Positions 23,450 to 36,780 are shown, counted from the first letter of the stretch. The stretch: 64,000 nt of DNA from Physcomitrium patens (GCF_000002425.4 NC_037260.1:8975089-9039088); one strand, 5' to 3'. A program made the numbers and translations. The notes: generated from the letters alone by a model not told the origin.

Positions 23450-26400
23450 GACCGTGCGACTGGAACCTTGTATAATACCTAGTGAAGGTCCTATTCTCTC
23501 CTTAGAACCCTCTCCATATTTTACAATAAATGTTATTCTAGGACCTAAACATTACAAAGCCTCTGCCTTGCTAGATTTAGGAGCCTCAACATGTTTCTTA
23601 GATGAAGAATTTGCTAAAAGACATAGTATACTTTTAGTGAAGAAAACTAAATCTGTTCATGTAGAAGTCATAGATAGTCGTCTGTTGTCTTCAGGAGATG
23701 TTATTCATGAAACCTTTCCTATAGAAGTAGCAACTAATGGTCATAGTAGCTTTGTAATATTTAATATTATTAGATCTCCCTCTAATCAAGTCATTTTAGG
23801 TTTATCATGGCTAGAAAAATATAACCCTAAAATAGATTGGACTTCTCATAGTCTTGTCTATCCTGAAAGTATAACTAAGAACGTAATTAATCAAGTTGAA
23901 AGTCATAAGTCTAGTTCAATTAAATTTATATTTGTAGGTGCAAGAGCTTTCTTCCATGCTATAAAATAAGGATCACCTTATGTCTTTTATGCCACACATG
24001 TTTCTACTGGTGGAAAGATTTCAAGTGGCATTCTAAGCCAATATCAAGATTTTCAAGATGTATTTGAGAAAAAAAATGTGGATACTCTTCCGGAACATTA
24101 TTCCTATGACTACTCAATTGATCTTCAAGAAGTAACACAACCGCTATTTGGATCAATCTACAATTTATCTCAAAATGAGTTGGGTGAACTCAAAGAGTGT
24201 ATTGATGAAAATCTAGCCAAGAACTTCATACGCCATTCCAAATCTCCAACAAGAGTTTCAATTTTATTTGTGAAGAAAAAAGATGGATCATTACGGATGT
24301 GTGTTGATTATCGAGGACTCAACAAAATCACCATCAGGAACAAGTATCCGCTACCTTTGATATCTGAATTCCTTGATCAGTTGAATGAAGCTAAGATCTA
24401 TACAAAAATAGATCTACAAGGAGCATACTATCTAGTATGCATCAAAGAAGGAGATGAATGGAAGACTATGTTTTGAACAAGGTATGGACATTTTGAATAC
24501 AACGTCATACCTTTTGGACTTATAAATGCATCAATAAGATTTCAACCTCTAATGAATGATATCTTTTGAGAGTTTTTAGATGATTTTGTTGTCTGTTACC
24601 TAGACAATATCTTAATCTATTTTAAGAACTCAGAAGAACATAAACTTCATGTTCGTCGTGTATTACAAAAACTTTGAGATGTGGGACTCTTTGCTAAGAT
24701 AGAAAAGTGTGTATTTCACACTACTCAAGTCGACTTCTTAGGATACATCATTTCAAATGATGGACTTATGATGGATCCTAAGAAAGTTCAAACTATTATG
24801 GATTAGAAGATCTCAAAAATAGTAAGAGATGTCCAATGCTTTTTGGAATTTGCCAACTACTTCTGGATCTTCATCAAAGACTTCTCTTAAGTTATAGCTC
24901 TACCTACACGTTTGACTTGTAAAGACAAACTTCAATGAAATCAAGAAGCAAAAGTAGCATTTGAAGCTTTGAAGACAGCCTTTATCTCTACACCAATCTT
25001 GTATCACGTCGATTTTTCTAAGCCATTTTTTATGGAAACAAATACATCAGACTTTGCTTTGGGTGCCATATTGTCACAAATGGGAACAGATGATAACTTC
25101 ATCCAATAGCTTTTCATTCCAGAAAATTTTCAATAGCTGAGATCAACTATGAGATCCACGATAAAGAACTTCTTGCAATCGTGGATTCGTTTCAAGAATG
25201 GCGCCACTATCTAGAAGGTGCTTCTAATCCAGTCACAATATATACGGATCCCAAGAACCTTAAATATTTTATGTCAGCATGTATTTTGAATCGTCGCCAA
25301 GCCCATTGGAATATGTCTTTGTCAAGATTCGAATTCAAGATCACTTATCGACCAAAAAAACAAGAAGGTTTATCAGATGCACTCTCTAGATGATCTTACC
25401 TTGCACCAAAGGAAGGAGATGTTTCTTTTGATTAACAATGGACAATTCTTTTGCAGCTAGAGCATCTTCATCTTCAAGCAATGAAATCAACACTAACTAT
25501 TGATTCAATTTTCATTAAGTAAGTTCAGTCAAATATGTCTTCTGATCCTCTTATTCGTGATATTAAGAGAAATCCTTCAAAATCTCATGATACTTTCAAG
25601 TTTGAATTCAAGAACAATCTATTATTTTTTGAGGGATGCCTATATGTTCCAAAAGGTGAAGCTCAATTATGTGTTCTTCAAGCTTGTCATTACTTTCCAA
25701 CAGCAAGACATTTTGGGTACAATAAAACTTTGGAACTAATATCCAGGGACTTTTGGTGGCCACAAATGTAGAAAGCAGTCAAAGATTTTGTACAATCTTG
25801 TGATTTTTGCTCAAGATCAAAAACTCCTCATCATCGACTTTAGAGACTTCTTTAGCCATTACTCATTCCAAAACAACCATGGTCTTCTATTTCTATGGAT
25901 TTCATCACGGAATTTCTAATCTCAAGTTCTTATGACTCTATATTCATGATAGTAGATCGTTTTACCAAGATGGCATATTTTGTACCATGTACAAAATCCA
26001 TCTTATGTAAAGAAACAACCAAGCTCTTTCTTGACAATATCTATTGCTATCATGGATTATCCAAGGATTTTATATTAGATAGGGAAACCCAGTTTGTATC
26101 AAGATTTTGGCGGGCTTTTTTCAAGATTCTGAAAGTGGATATAAAACTATCTTCAGCATTCTATCCTCAAATTGATGGACAAATGGAGTGTGTTAATCAA
26201 GTTTTGGAGCAGTATTTAAGATATACCATGAACTATGAATAAGTTGATTGGACAACTCTTTTGCCATTGGTAGAGTTTGCTTATAATAACATGGTACATT
26301 CTTCTATAAAACAAACACTTTTCTTTGTCAATTATGGTTATCATCCATGACTTGATATTTTTAACTTTTAAAAAGTTGATAATCTTACTGCAAAAGATTT

Positions 26401-26941
26401 GGCAATTCATTTGTCAGAGCTACATGCAACATTGAAGGCACAATTAAAAGAAGCTCAAGAACAACAAAAGGTCAATGTAGATGTCTATCGAAAGGAACAA
26501 CCACCATTCCACATGGATGACAATGTATGATTACTTCATCGCAATATCAAGACCACTCGTCTTTGTGATAAGTTGGACTATCGAAGGCTTGGACCATTTT
26601 TTATTTCTTCACAAATCAATCCAGTTGCATATTGTTTACACCTACCAGAGTCAATGAAAATCCATCCAGTATTCCATATATCTTTTTTTGAATCATATAA
26701 GATAGTGAACATATTAAAAAGAAGACAAGCTTCACCTCCTCCTATAGAAATGGACAATAATGAAGAGTTTGAAATAGAAGAAGTCTTAGATTTAAGGCGG
26801 TGCCAAAATAAATTAGAATATCTTGTCCATTGGCGTAGATATGATATTAGTGAACGCACATGGGAGCCAGTAAAGAATCTTACAAATGCAGCAAAGGCGG
26901 TGGAGGCTTTTTATCGACGACATCCATCAAAATCAAGATAA
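23450..26941 (+). pseudogene. pol region of the old Gypsy: protease, RT, RNase H, integrase, chromodomain (fossil)
   Basis: Recognisable parts are a protease (LLDLGASTCFLDEEFAKRH) and reverse transcriptase (FVKKKDGSLRMCVDYRGLNK). Further on come the RNase H/linker ([18 protein letters not shown]), integrase with a zinc-binding start and core (FTKMAYFVPC, LSSAFYPQIDGQ), and a C-terminal chromodomain (YLVHWRRYDISERTWEP). It is broken in many places and cannot be functional. Confidence 0.9.
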
Positions 26942-27034
26942 AAATCTTTTTTATAAAAGAAACAAGATCTAGGCAAGTTAACATTCTACTTTCAATCCTT
27001 GTTTGTAGCTTCTTTATAGTTGTGATGCTCACGG

Positions 27035-27457
27035 GATGGAGAACCAACATCCACCAGATTCAACTCAAGAGCCTTCGTTTGTTGACCTCCCGAACGAGAC
27101 ATTACGATTGTCACAACCTTCAAGATGATGCAATCGAGATGAAGATCTTCAAGAACAACATGTTTTCCCTCGAATAGATGGTGAGATACAACGCGTTTGG
27201 TATCACAACCTTGGAATGGACTCCCGATGTTTGGTGATTTTACTAGAGGTAGGAACAACTCTTGATGGTGTTCCAAATGTTTTATTCGAAGGAAGTTATG
27301 AAGGCCTCAACAATGATCAAATAATTGGGTGGTCTTCCCGCCCTGGTATGAGATACTATTGATGGTTGAAAGGCCCTATCAATCATCTTCAAAGAGAACA
27401 AAGATCAGAGTATGTGGCGAATACAATTCATCGTATCATAGATTTTCTCAGCATATG
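27035..27457 (+). pseudogene. Extra coding segment between pol and 3' LTR of the old Gypsy (fossil)
   Basis: Downstream of the chromodomain, this segment has protein similarity to the small ORF in the same place of the young Gypsy: CLVILLEVGTTLDGVPN against SLVIVFEVEPAYDGQPE, and WLKGPINHLQREQRSEYVA against WLQGPMNHLPREQQLEFIA. No domain family is recognised. It is broken in this copy. Confidence 0.65.
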
Positions 27458-27499
27458 ATTACCGCTCCTCATGGAACTCGTCCCTAGAAGGAGGGGTAA

Positions 27500-28058
27500 T
27501 GTCACGAACATATGCATGTAAGCCAGTAATTATATGTATAAATAGGTAGAATTAAGTAAAAGTAAATAAAAGTAAGTTAATTCTATAGTATTGGATATGG
27601 AAGCTTCTTAGAAGCTTTATAGATGTTACTTTGACTTTATAGGTGTCTTTAATTGACTTTTTGGGATTAGAAACATGGTCAATAAGTTGGCCATGTGCCA
27701 CACATGTTGTTGACTTGAAGACCAAGCTAACTATGTGACCGACATGTAGAAAAACTTGCCTTGTAAGTCAAGGCATGTGTCCTACAAAATCAACACATAT
27801 TTGAGGTCCTATAGAATATCGCCATGTAGCCCCTAGTAAGATAGTATATATAGAAACAAGAGTGAAGCCTTCTTCACTCTTGTCAACTCCTTTCTTGCTT
27901 CTAGTCTAGTTTCAAGGGTCTTTGGTTTTCTTGTCTTTTGGCAATAGCCATTCTAGTTTCTTTTTTAATATACATATTGAGTTATTTCTATTTTGTCATC
28001 TTTCTTTGAGAAAAGTGTCACTTGTTTATTTGTCTTTATCAAATTCTTTTCTTTGACA
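27500..28058 (+). repeat. 3' LTR of the old Gypsy
   Basis: Starts tgtcacgaacatatg just after a purine-rich tract (gaaggaggggtaa, 27,487-27,499) and ends ttctttgaca. Its last 40 bp (cttgtttatttgtctttatc...) recur at 22,179-22,217, the remnant of the 5' LTR. It contains a TATA-like tatatata near 27,845 and a gaagcttcttagaagc motif resembling a heat-shock element near 27,600. Its middle part has a decayed match at 53.6-53.85 kb. Confidence 0.75.
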
Positions 28059-28708
28059 CCTTCTTCAATTTTCTTTAATTTTTTTCAATATTTTCTATAA
28101 AAATTTTCTTTTTTCTTTTTCTATGCTTCTTTCAACCTTATTTGACTTATTCTTTTTCCAACCAATTAGAGTATAATTTGTTTACCACCACAACTTAGGA
28201 CCTAAATAAGATAGATCAAAAATAATTCATACTTATTTATTTTAATAAAAAAAGATAAATCAAATCCACTAATAAAAAATAATCGATAAGATAGGTACAT
28301 AATAATAAAATCTAGGCTTTAATGGTGTAGTATGGATGAAGTGATAAACCTAATTATAGATACTTGAGATTCAAATTTGTATATCTAAATATTATAGAGT
28401 ATTTTTACAAGGAAGCAAAAGGCTTTGGACAAAAGGAAGCAATTTCTAATGCAAGAGTCAACTAAGCATCACTCAAATCAGACAAAAAAAACTTTGTACA
28501 ATTCATCATCAAAAAAAAAAACATATATATTATTCTCAAGTGTTTTGGCCTTGTTGGTGCAATATTTAAGAAAATCTTGTCACATTATGTTCTAACAAAG
28601 ATGATAGGGAGTAGTATTTTTTTAGCTTAATGATAAATAGTGTAGTCATTTTTTAATATCCTCGTTTAAAAAATGAATATTATTATTACTTATAAGAATT
28701 TTTAAACA

Positions 28709-29266
28709 TCAAAAATAAGTTATGATGTTTTTATATAAAAATATGCTAGTTTGTTTAGCATATCTATTCTTAACAACTTTTTCTTTTGCCCACTTGATAA
28801 AATATTTTGTAGCTACAATGATATTTTTTATTATATTCATTCTAATCTTTTGTCCTTCATTTTTTGATAAGGCATTGGGTAGTTGTGGAATATTCAATTT
28901 TTTTGTAATATGTCCATACCATGTAGATACTACCCATAATATGGAACAAAGGAATATCAAAAAATTCATTTTTTATATTTTGGGTATGTGAAGTTGTACA
29001 TAATCATGAGAAGTGATCAGCTTATTTGTATTGGTTTCTTGATTTGTATTGTATTGTATAATCTAGTTTTCCTATAAAAAAAACACCAATATTGGTAATC
29101 TACTACTTAAATCCGGTTTATTTATGATATATCTAAAAGACATGTAATCCACAAAGAATATGAATTTGTTCATTAAAAGACAATATGTGAATTTTTTAAT
29201 ACTTAAGACCATAACTGAATATTCATATTCTATGGTTGTGTAATTGTCTTTAGTACTTGGATCCAT
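28709..29266 (-). pseudogene. Fragment of a further Ty3/Gypsy element: RNase H and integrase (fossil)
   Basis: On the minus strand, 29,266-29,072 translates to an RNase H-like stretch (NYTTIEYEYSVMVLSIKKFT...YCLLMNKFIFFVDYMSFRYI), and 28,969-28,709 to an integrase core-like stretch (VATKYFIKWAKEKVV...FLYKNIITYF). The order RNase H then integrase is right for Gypsy. The KWA-type integrase resembles the non-chromodomain (Athila/Tat-like) lineages more than its neighbours. No LTRs were identified; it is a truncated old fragment with several breaks. Confidence 0.65.
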
Positions 29267-29323
29267 AGGATTTTTAAAAAGCTAGCTTGAGAATCATTAA
29301 TATACATTCACAATGTACAACTG

Positions 29324-29355
<32 letters not shown>

Positions 29356-29511
29356 AGTTATTGTCTAAAAAAAATCATGAAATTAATTAGAGATTATTTC
29401 ATTACATTTTTTAATGTTGAATTTGACATTATAAACCATTATCCAATTAAGAGAATCTAAGAATAATAATATTATGACGACATTAAAGGATACACATAGG
29501 GGCATCCATGT

Positions 29512-31559
29512 TTGTCTTCTAATAGAACTGGTATCATTTCGAAACTAGATCTACACCGTCGATCTCCCTCGGTTGCAAATTCAATCCGTCGAGGTCATCC
29601 TCTGTGGCCGTATACGTGGCCAGTTCCACACTGCAAAGCAAAGACTGCTCAGTTCTTCCCGGGAAAATCGAAGTCCCGAAATCTTCATCCACGGATGACA
29701 TATCACATAAGTATCATCCATCCAGGAGAGCTCGGTGAAGACTCTGGAGTTGGCAAGCCCAGGCAGGTCTGCCATAGCCACAAGCAGAAGCTCTCACAGC
29801 AAATTCGATGCCGTCGCCACCGTCTGCCGCCTCGATGTATTCCTCGATAGTCTCTGTGAGGTCACGAGATGTTTGTTGCAGTCGGTTTCTGCAATGTTCC
29901 CCACCTCTCATGGTCAGAATTGATCACCTCATCGCCGTTTTGTGACCAAATTGTGTGGTCTTAGACGTTGCATGGAGCCGGTTGATGTGCTTAGGGGAAA
30001 GTTGTGGCCCTTTTGTTGCACCGTTGAGTAAGTGACCGTATTTTTTCACGTAGGTCATGGTTGTAGATAACGTGGGTTTCTGTATATTTGGTTGGATTCT
30101 TAGTTCTGGCGGTGGTAGATCGTGGTTTTTTGGTTTTCGTTCAGGAAATGGGTGTGCATGTGGAGTCATCGAATGCTGGTATTGGTATGAGGCTGCCGGC
30201 TGGTATTGATGGTAGTTCTGTCAAGTGGGTGGAGTCATCTTTTCGAGACAGGATTCTTTGTATCTTTGGTGGATACGTGTATCCGAGGTGAGGTTTGAAT
30301 TGGTGTGATTGAGGAGGTTTTGGAAGAATTGCCTCTGGTGTCGACGTCGCGATCGCACCGGAGATTCTGTATTTGGTTTTACCAAATTTAGGTTTGAGTT
30401 ATCCTGGTACGCGTGAAGAGCATGATCTTTTCTCATAATTCCCACATGATTTGTGGTCTCGCAATTTGTTTTAGTTTTTAGAGCAGAGAATAAAGATGTT
30501 GGGATGCACAGAAGGGGTCTGGGATGCTGATCCCTGTGCGCTTCAGGACCACTCTGATACCGATGTCGAAGGCGGCGGTATCCGCTTTGTTTGCGAATGT
30601 ACGCCTTGTGATACACGCCTCAGTTGGCACCGCAACTGGCTATATCATTTCTTCACAAATCTTTATTGTAGCATTGCTTGGGTTTTGTATCACATGCATG
30701 CTCTGTTATGCCTGCTTTTACAGCGTGGAGGGTAGAGTTAGATCTGAGTGGATTGTCTATGAATCAGCGGATTTTACAATAAGGTCAGTATTTTGGTTAT
30801 TTCAGAAGCAGATGTGCTTTTGTTGTTATCGTTTTAATGAATTCGATCGTAGTGGAAATTTTGAGCTGGAACAGGCGAGAAGTTGTGGAGTGTGAATTCA
30901 AGGGTATAGTCGGTAACCTAGGGCTCTGTGGGTTTGGAATTAAGTTTGATTGGTAAGTTGGTAGTTGCTGATATTTCCAAGTTTTACCATCATGGTTATG
31001 GTTCATCTTTAAGGAGCACAGTCTATCTGTGTTCTGGATTTCTGGTTGGGTTGGAGAGACATTTTATAGGGTTTGTAAGCTTGTATGTCAATTCTGTAAA
31101 TGAAAATTCGACATTTAGAAAGGTGTAAATGTTCTACGGGTGTACCGTACACTGCAGTGAAGCTAACTTATTTTCGTGTGTTGGACTTGTACCAGAATAC
31201 GTTGTGATGAAGTCTCCTGATGCTTGTGTCCTTTGCCTGCCCTTGGCAAGGTGGACAGAATTTATAGGATTACTCTGATCGCAGATACTTTCGGGAGCTG
31301 GTGCAAGAGTGGAATCGAGTTCATGATACTGAACAGCGATCGAGTACATGGCGCAGCTTAAGCAACAAAATAGGCCGTAATGAATTCAAGTTTGTGAAAA
31401 GCTACACAACAGGCAACTAGTTTTGTGTGGAGAAAGCATGATGGGCTTGATGTGACGCATGGATCGTTGTTCAGCGTCAAAGCGAGGGGAGTCTAGTGCG
31501 TGACGATCCCATGTAATCTCGTTTGTAAATTGTAAACCACGTAGTAACATTTTGGAATC
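29512..31559 (+). other. 5' flank and probable leader region of the RIN13-like gene
   Basis: GC-richer host-like sequence between the Gypsy fragments and the RIN13-like start codon. No separate gene was identified on the plus strand; the open frames at 29,512-29,850 and 30,524-30,895 have no recognised domain. It may hold a long, possibly spliced 5'UTR and the promoter. Two small minus-strand frames are listed separately. Confidence 0.4.
29534..29911 (-). other. Two adjacent small minus-strand ORFs, unassigned
   Basis: A 65-codon frame starts at 29,911 in a fair context (gaccATGA) and reads MRGGEHCRNRLQQ. After one stop, the same frame opens again at 29,701 for 55 codons (MSSVDEDFGTSIFPG, then TATEDDLDGLNLQPREIDG) and ends at 29,534. 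The second has protein-like composition, but I recognise neither. They could be a small divergent gene, an antisense transcript or chance. Confidence 0.25.
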
Positions 31560-34143
31560 ATGGTTCTCAAACCGATTTACCTCGACCTTAGCAGTTCTGA
31601 TGATGAAGAAGACGACCTTAGTCAGGACCGAAGCGGCACGATTGGAACAACAGGGCTCTTGTATTTAAGAAAGGTAACACAATAGATTAGTTGTTCGTGT
31701 GGCATATAGAAGGTGTTAATCCGTTTTCAATACCAGTCAGGAGGAATCAGGAAGTAGATGAGAAATCATTTTGATGCATCGGTTCGTTTTTCTTTTCAGC
31801 TTTAAATATTGTGAGTTAGCATCACATATTTGGGGGTTGTTATAGAACCATATTGATTTTACATACATGTTTTGTGCAGGTATTTGACATGGATGTGGAG
31901 GATGATGATGTGGTGATTATCGACAAACCTACAAACGCTGGGAGAGTAAGAAGGGACAAGGAAAGGCTGATTAGGAGTGCAATAGATGATGATGAGTGTT
32001 GCGTATTGGATACGGACCCTGGTGCTGTTGAGGCGGCTGAAATAGCTCCAACTTACGATTCAGATGAGTTGGTAGTTACTGGAGAAAAAGGAGCTGTGAG
32101 TTTGTCCTTCTCAGTGCTGAGAGCATTCTATGTTTATATTCCTTTTCTCACATCACTTGGTTTTTCTCTCTGTCTGAAATGTCGTGTTTCTTGTGCAGGT
32201 TGCTTGTAGGGATTATCCACATGCTAGGCATTCTTGTATTCAGTTTCCTTTCAAGACTACTCCGCACGCTAGTTTCTGTACCCAGGTGGGTTATATTTCC
32301 AATAGCCTTATGGTGATATTTAGTTTAGAATGGAATAATCATGTTTTATGGTAGAATGTTGTGTTTATATCTCAATGGCTCCAATCAGATACTCAGTCGA
32401 AAGGTGACAGTTGAATCCATTGGATCTTTGAATTTCTTGGAGGTGATAAAGTTTACCAGGTTAATTTTTAGTGAAAACTATTGCCTCAAGGCTGTTCATG
32501 ATGATGCTCGAACTTGTACAGTCATGCTATGCATGTTACCTTCTCGAAATCATGTGGTACTGATTAATGGGTTTGGTTTCAGTGTTTTTGTTATGTCTGC
32601 GATTCATTAGCCCCGTGCTCTTTGTGGGGTGATGGAAATAACCCAAATAATCACTGCCATGCAACAGAGGAGCCTCTCTGGAAAACACTTCGGCAGTTCT
32701 CAAAATGTGGTTCCATTCCTGCTCCTGCGACTCCCACCACCGTTGCAAGTTCAAGTGAGATATTTCATGCTCGACTAATATTTTTGTGCCCTTACTTGTA
32801 ATGGTTGGGGCTGCCTTTGCATCACGCCTGTATTTGTGAAATAACTTTTCATATTTACTACTCGCTGTCATTATTTCCAGACATTGGAAGTCTCGATTGT
32901 TATGTTTGTAGTGGCTTTATTTTCATTCTTAGGAAGACCAAGTTTGGTAAATGAATACAGTTTTTTGTTATTGCATAGTTATACGTACTAAGAAACATTA
33001 AACCTGGCAGATCTACACACAATCACAAGCCCAACGGGAGTGAACAGAAATGCCCAAGCTACCCTGTCTCAATCACAGACTCTAATTACATCGCCAATTC
33101 GTCAATCACTAGTGGGAAACAGTCCTGTTAGTCCAAGGGTTTCACGCCAGACGCAGGGAAACTCCACAGCAGTTAAAAAAGATCCTCTAGTCATCAAGTT
33201 GAAGGGCAAAAGCCGAAGAAGATGTTCTCCACCTCGGCACAACCTTGGCGTCCGCACAAGTTCAACACAGTCTCGGACCCATCGACCGCCACCTTTGTCC
33301 TCTTTTTCAGGCACCAGACCCTTGCCTTCTCCTAGACCACGGTCACCAGCGACTTCTGCTAGAATAAGAGACGAGATCATTCCGTCGATGCCTCCGCAAC
33401 CTCCACAGTTTACGCCCTACCCTGATCTTTCACGAGCTGGTACGTATGCACCTGTGCTCTCATCTTCGCAATCTGTGCCAACTCATAACTATTTTCCCGA
33501 CAGAGCAGGAAGTGTAGCACCACCGCCACCACCTGTAGCAGGCATGCCGCCTCCGCTTCCTCCCCCGCCGCCGGTGGTACAGTACTCACGACCAACACTG
33601 CACCCCAATGTAGCTTATTACACTCCAATTGCTCCGCCTCTACCGAACAGTCCACCACCTTATATCCCACCCCCTCCCCCTCCTCCTATTGTAAATGATT
33701 ATCCACCCCCAGGCGCATACGGTCATCACTTGATGCGGCCTCCAGGTGCAGATCATTCAACTGCAGGCTACGTCCCTGCAGTCCCTCACATACCTGACAG
33801 TAGGTACGTCTCTGCCAGCGCTCCACTTCATCAGGGTCAAAGTAGTGCGGTACAGCTCTATGCTGATTACTCGGTGCAGGACTATAGGAGTCAAGTAGAG
33901 CCAGGTGGTCATTATGCTAGTTCTAGTTATAATTTTCCATCCAATGGAGGTAGTAACACTGATATTTTGACGGGACCATCGGAAGGCTTGGCATCGGACG
34001 CGACTGCGCAGTACGATCCTTTCGAAGCTTGCATCGGCGCGGTGACAAGTCCTGATCGTAACCAGCAGGTCATGGATGTCTTCAACAACATGTTGGAGCC
34101 GCTGACACCCGACGATTATCTGTGGGATACGTTTCCTTATTAG
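31560..34143 (+). CDS. RPM1-interacting protein 13-like Cys/His-rich protein with long proline-rich tail (five exons)
   Basis: Exons are 31,560-31,673, 31,880-32,095, 32,199-32,285, 32,583-32,754 and 33,011-34,143, all with GT-AG introns, giving 573 residues. The start MVLKPIYLDLSSSDDEEDD is acidic, as is exon 2 (MDVEDDDVVIIDKP). Exons 3 and 4 encode the family core: ACRDYPHARHSC, FPFKTTPH, then FCTQCFCYVCDSLAPCSLW, and NNHCHATEEPLWKTLRQ. Arabidopsis RIN13 and related plant proteins share this DYPHxRHxC...CYVCD.xAPC...HCHAT block, which probably binds a metal. RIN13 is a nuclear protein that enhances RPM1 resistance signalling; the role in a moss is unknown. Exon 5 (377 codons) is a disordered tail with a basic patch (KLKGKSRRRC), long proline runs and a C-terminus ending LTPDDYLWDTFPY, acidic and aromatic like some activation motifs. 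The core supports family membership strongly; the exon joins are inferred. Confidence 0.82.
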
Positions 34144-36363
34144 TAACGAGGAGTTGGATGCTACTTGTTTGGTCGTAGAACAAGGATTTGACTGTTTGGT
34201 GATGAGTGATTTCGGAGACATCTCTCTGTGCAATCTCTATACTAAAGATATTAAGCTCCTGCTGCACTGTGGATTCATGTGTGGACCCAAATTGGACGAA
34301 ATATTATCTCCCAGGTTGGTAAATTACACTGCTTAGATTCGAATTGGGTTTTCCTGCCTTAGACCAGTGAGCATCAGGTTTTCCTGTAGTGTATTGGGTG
34401 CTCATGATAATTGCCTTAATCTCAGGTCAGGTTTATAGTGATTCTAATGGATTCAATTGATTTAAATGGCTGTTATCACCTGCTGTCTGCAGATAGTGGA
34501 AGTCACGAAGACATTCTGATAGTTGATTCGACTGGCCAATGCTCCGTCGGCGAAACGAAGTTGAAGCCTCCAGTTTTGCACATGATTAAGAAGTTTTCAA
34601 CAAGATTAAGTTAATTCCAGTGAAAACTCGTTGTGTATATTTTTCAAAATCACTGGGAAGGGATGCTGGCTTTTTGCAGGGCAATGAAGCCCTCGCCAGC
34701 TAAAATGTACAGAAAACATATCTCATGTATGAGCTGCTCATTCTGCAGTTGGTTCTTTCCCACTTTTTTGGTACATTACTGTACATTGGGTGTGTTTTGG
34801 TGTCTTAATCCTTGATCATACGCTTGAAAACTGTACGTGGTGCAACTGGGTTGATGGGCTGCGCAGAATCACTCATGATCATCTAGACTTAGTCGACAGT
34901 TAGTATTACACTGGAGATCCAGTTTTACACATGGCGGTAACAGGTGCTGACACTATGAAGAACGTCACTTCTAGTTGCAAATTTTATGTCGTGACTTGAA
35001 TTCAGTTTTTCTAATAGCAGCTGGTTGGGAATGTTCTGGAAACGTGCTTTTTAACTTATAGTTCACCTTTTAGATCAGTTCACAACAAGCACTTATTGCA
35101 ATGTGGTTGTGGATTGCATCGACAACTACAAGCAAGTTCTTTGAGATCTTCAAGTCACTTTGGGATCAAGTTTACATGCTAATAAATCATGATTACTATG
35201 TTGTGTGATTCATAATTTTTTTTGAATGGTTTCTCCCATTATCTTGGTTTTTAAATGTAAAACAAAATTCTGTAGAAGTAAATTCAAAATCTTCAACATT
35301 AGGATTTTTTTAAGGTTGTAAAAGATTCGTGTATATTGAAAACTACGAACTTTTGGAACTGCAAATTAATGAAAGAAGCCCACTTTATTTATTGCAGGAT
35401 GATTACATGTTTTGAAATGTCATTGACTACTTCAAAACCAAACCAACTTCATCAGTTTGACTACATACAAATTTCTTCACATATCACTTTCTAGTATGTA
35501 AATTTCATTATGACTTCTATGGACATTTGGAGTATTAGGAGCATCAAAGGTGTAGTATTTACAGCATGTATATAGAAAATATATCTAAAATTTCATCCCC
35601 TTTTTAGTGTAACTTGTATCAACTGTGAGTATTGGTTAAAACTGTCATCTTGATCTTGAAATGTATTATTAGCAATGTTTTTCACATCATGTTTTTAAGT
35701 GCTTACACTTTATTCTTCATAAGCATTTCAAATAATATTGGTCTTCTTTCCTGCTCGTGTGAATTACTATGATTTGTACATGTTATATTCATAATTTATT
35801 CATTTAAGTGGGTATCAAAAAATTAAAAAATTATATAAAACTTTGATGATAGAAATAATTTATATTGTGCGAATTACTTTATATTTTTATATTCTTAAAT
35901 TTTTCTAGAAGAAAAAAGTATATTTGCAAAATTAAAAATTCCTATGTTCTGATTTGTGAAAAAAATTTGACTTTATTACACCTTTTCTTACATTTTATTT
36001 TTATGGTTAATTTTTCTTTTTAATTTACACGAGATTCTGCGTTAAAAATTTATATTTTATAACATACAAATTCAGGGCAAACTCAAATACGTTTCGTTTA
36101 TATTTGGTCAAATGCCTTAATATTTTATTATTATTATGATTACTCAAGTTTAATTACTGTCATGTATTGAAAATTATTAAAAAAAGAAATACATACAGAC
36201 ATACACAAAAAGAAAAGAAAAAGAACAAAAATAAACGGGAAAAATAAAGGAAAAAAAAAAAGCGAATACATTTGTTATAAAAATGTGTTACAAATCTGAA
36301 GTACGGTTTTATTTCTCCTTTCTACTACTGCTGCTTGAAAATGTAATTGCATTGCCTGACTAA

Positions 36364-36399
<36 letters not shown>

Positions 36400-36780
36400 G
36401 CTCTGCATGGGTCACAATAGAATGAACAGCATGGTTTCAAAGTTATCTATCAAGTGTTTCAGATTCCGAAGATTTGACCACAAACCAGGCATTGAGTAAG
36501 CAAATATTAATTACGAAACTATCATAACAATTCAAACAAGCATTCAAAAGACCCCATCATTCTTCAACACACTGTAGGTCCATTATTAATTTATCAAGTT
36601 TCTTGAACCTCGTTTAATTATTTATTTGTTTCTGCTTTTTTTTCTTGGCTGGACACAAGTGATTGAAATACATACATACATACATCCACACACACACACA
36701 ACTGAAACATTGTCCAGACATCACTAATCTGATGTTGAAAAGACAAGCGATGAAAACAGAAACGTAAAAAACAAATCCAG
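34144..36780. other. 3' region of the RIN13-like gene and AT-rich spacer
   Basis: From 34,144 to about 35,170 composition is host-like, consistent with a 3'UTR or downstream exon. From there to 36,780 it is AT-rich with no recognised gene. A run of 29 A lies at 36,369-36,397, and short CATA/CA repeats near 36,670-36,700. Confidence 0.5.

Larger units (their letters stand above)
22148..28058 (+). mobile_element. Old chromodomain Ty3/Gypsy retrotransposon, heavily broken
   Basis: A chromovirus fossil in the plus orientation. Parts in order: a short remnant of the 5' LTR (to 22,217), a primer binding site, gag with a zinc knuckle, aspartic protease, reverse transcriptase, RNase H, integrase, chromodomain, an extra coding segment, a polypurine tract and a 3' LTR. 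The protein most resembles the young Gypsy at 42.8-48.9 kb but is clearly diverged from it, so the two are separate lineages of one family. It carries many breaks (well over ten) and is old. Only the distal end of the 5' LTR matches the 3' LTR, so LTR dating is not possible. Confidence 0.9.

Noticed and set aside
30524-30895. 123-residue frame with hydrophobic stretches upstream of the RIN13-like gene
   Set aside because: No recognised family; overlapping frames are equally open, and the region fits a leader or intron of the downstream gene.
33102-33670. Minus-strand frames opposite the RIN13-like exon 5
   Set aside because: They are shadows of the proline-rich coding exon, whose family core and splice sites fix the plus strand.
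36369-36397. Poly-A run as the 3' end of a retroposed gene or SINE
   Set aside because: No target duplication or recognisable retroposed body was found next to it.
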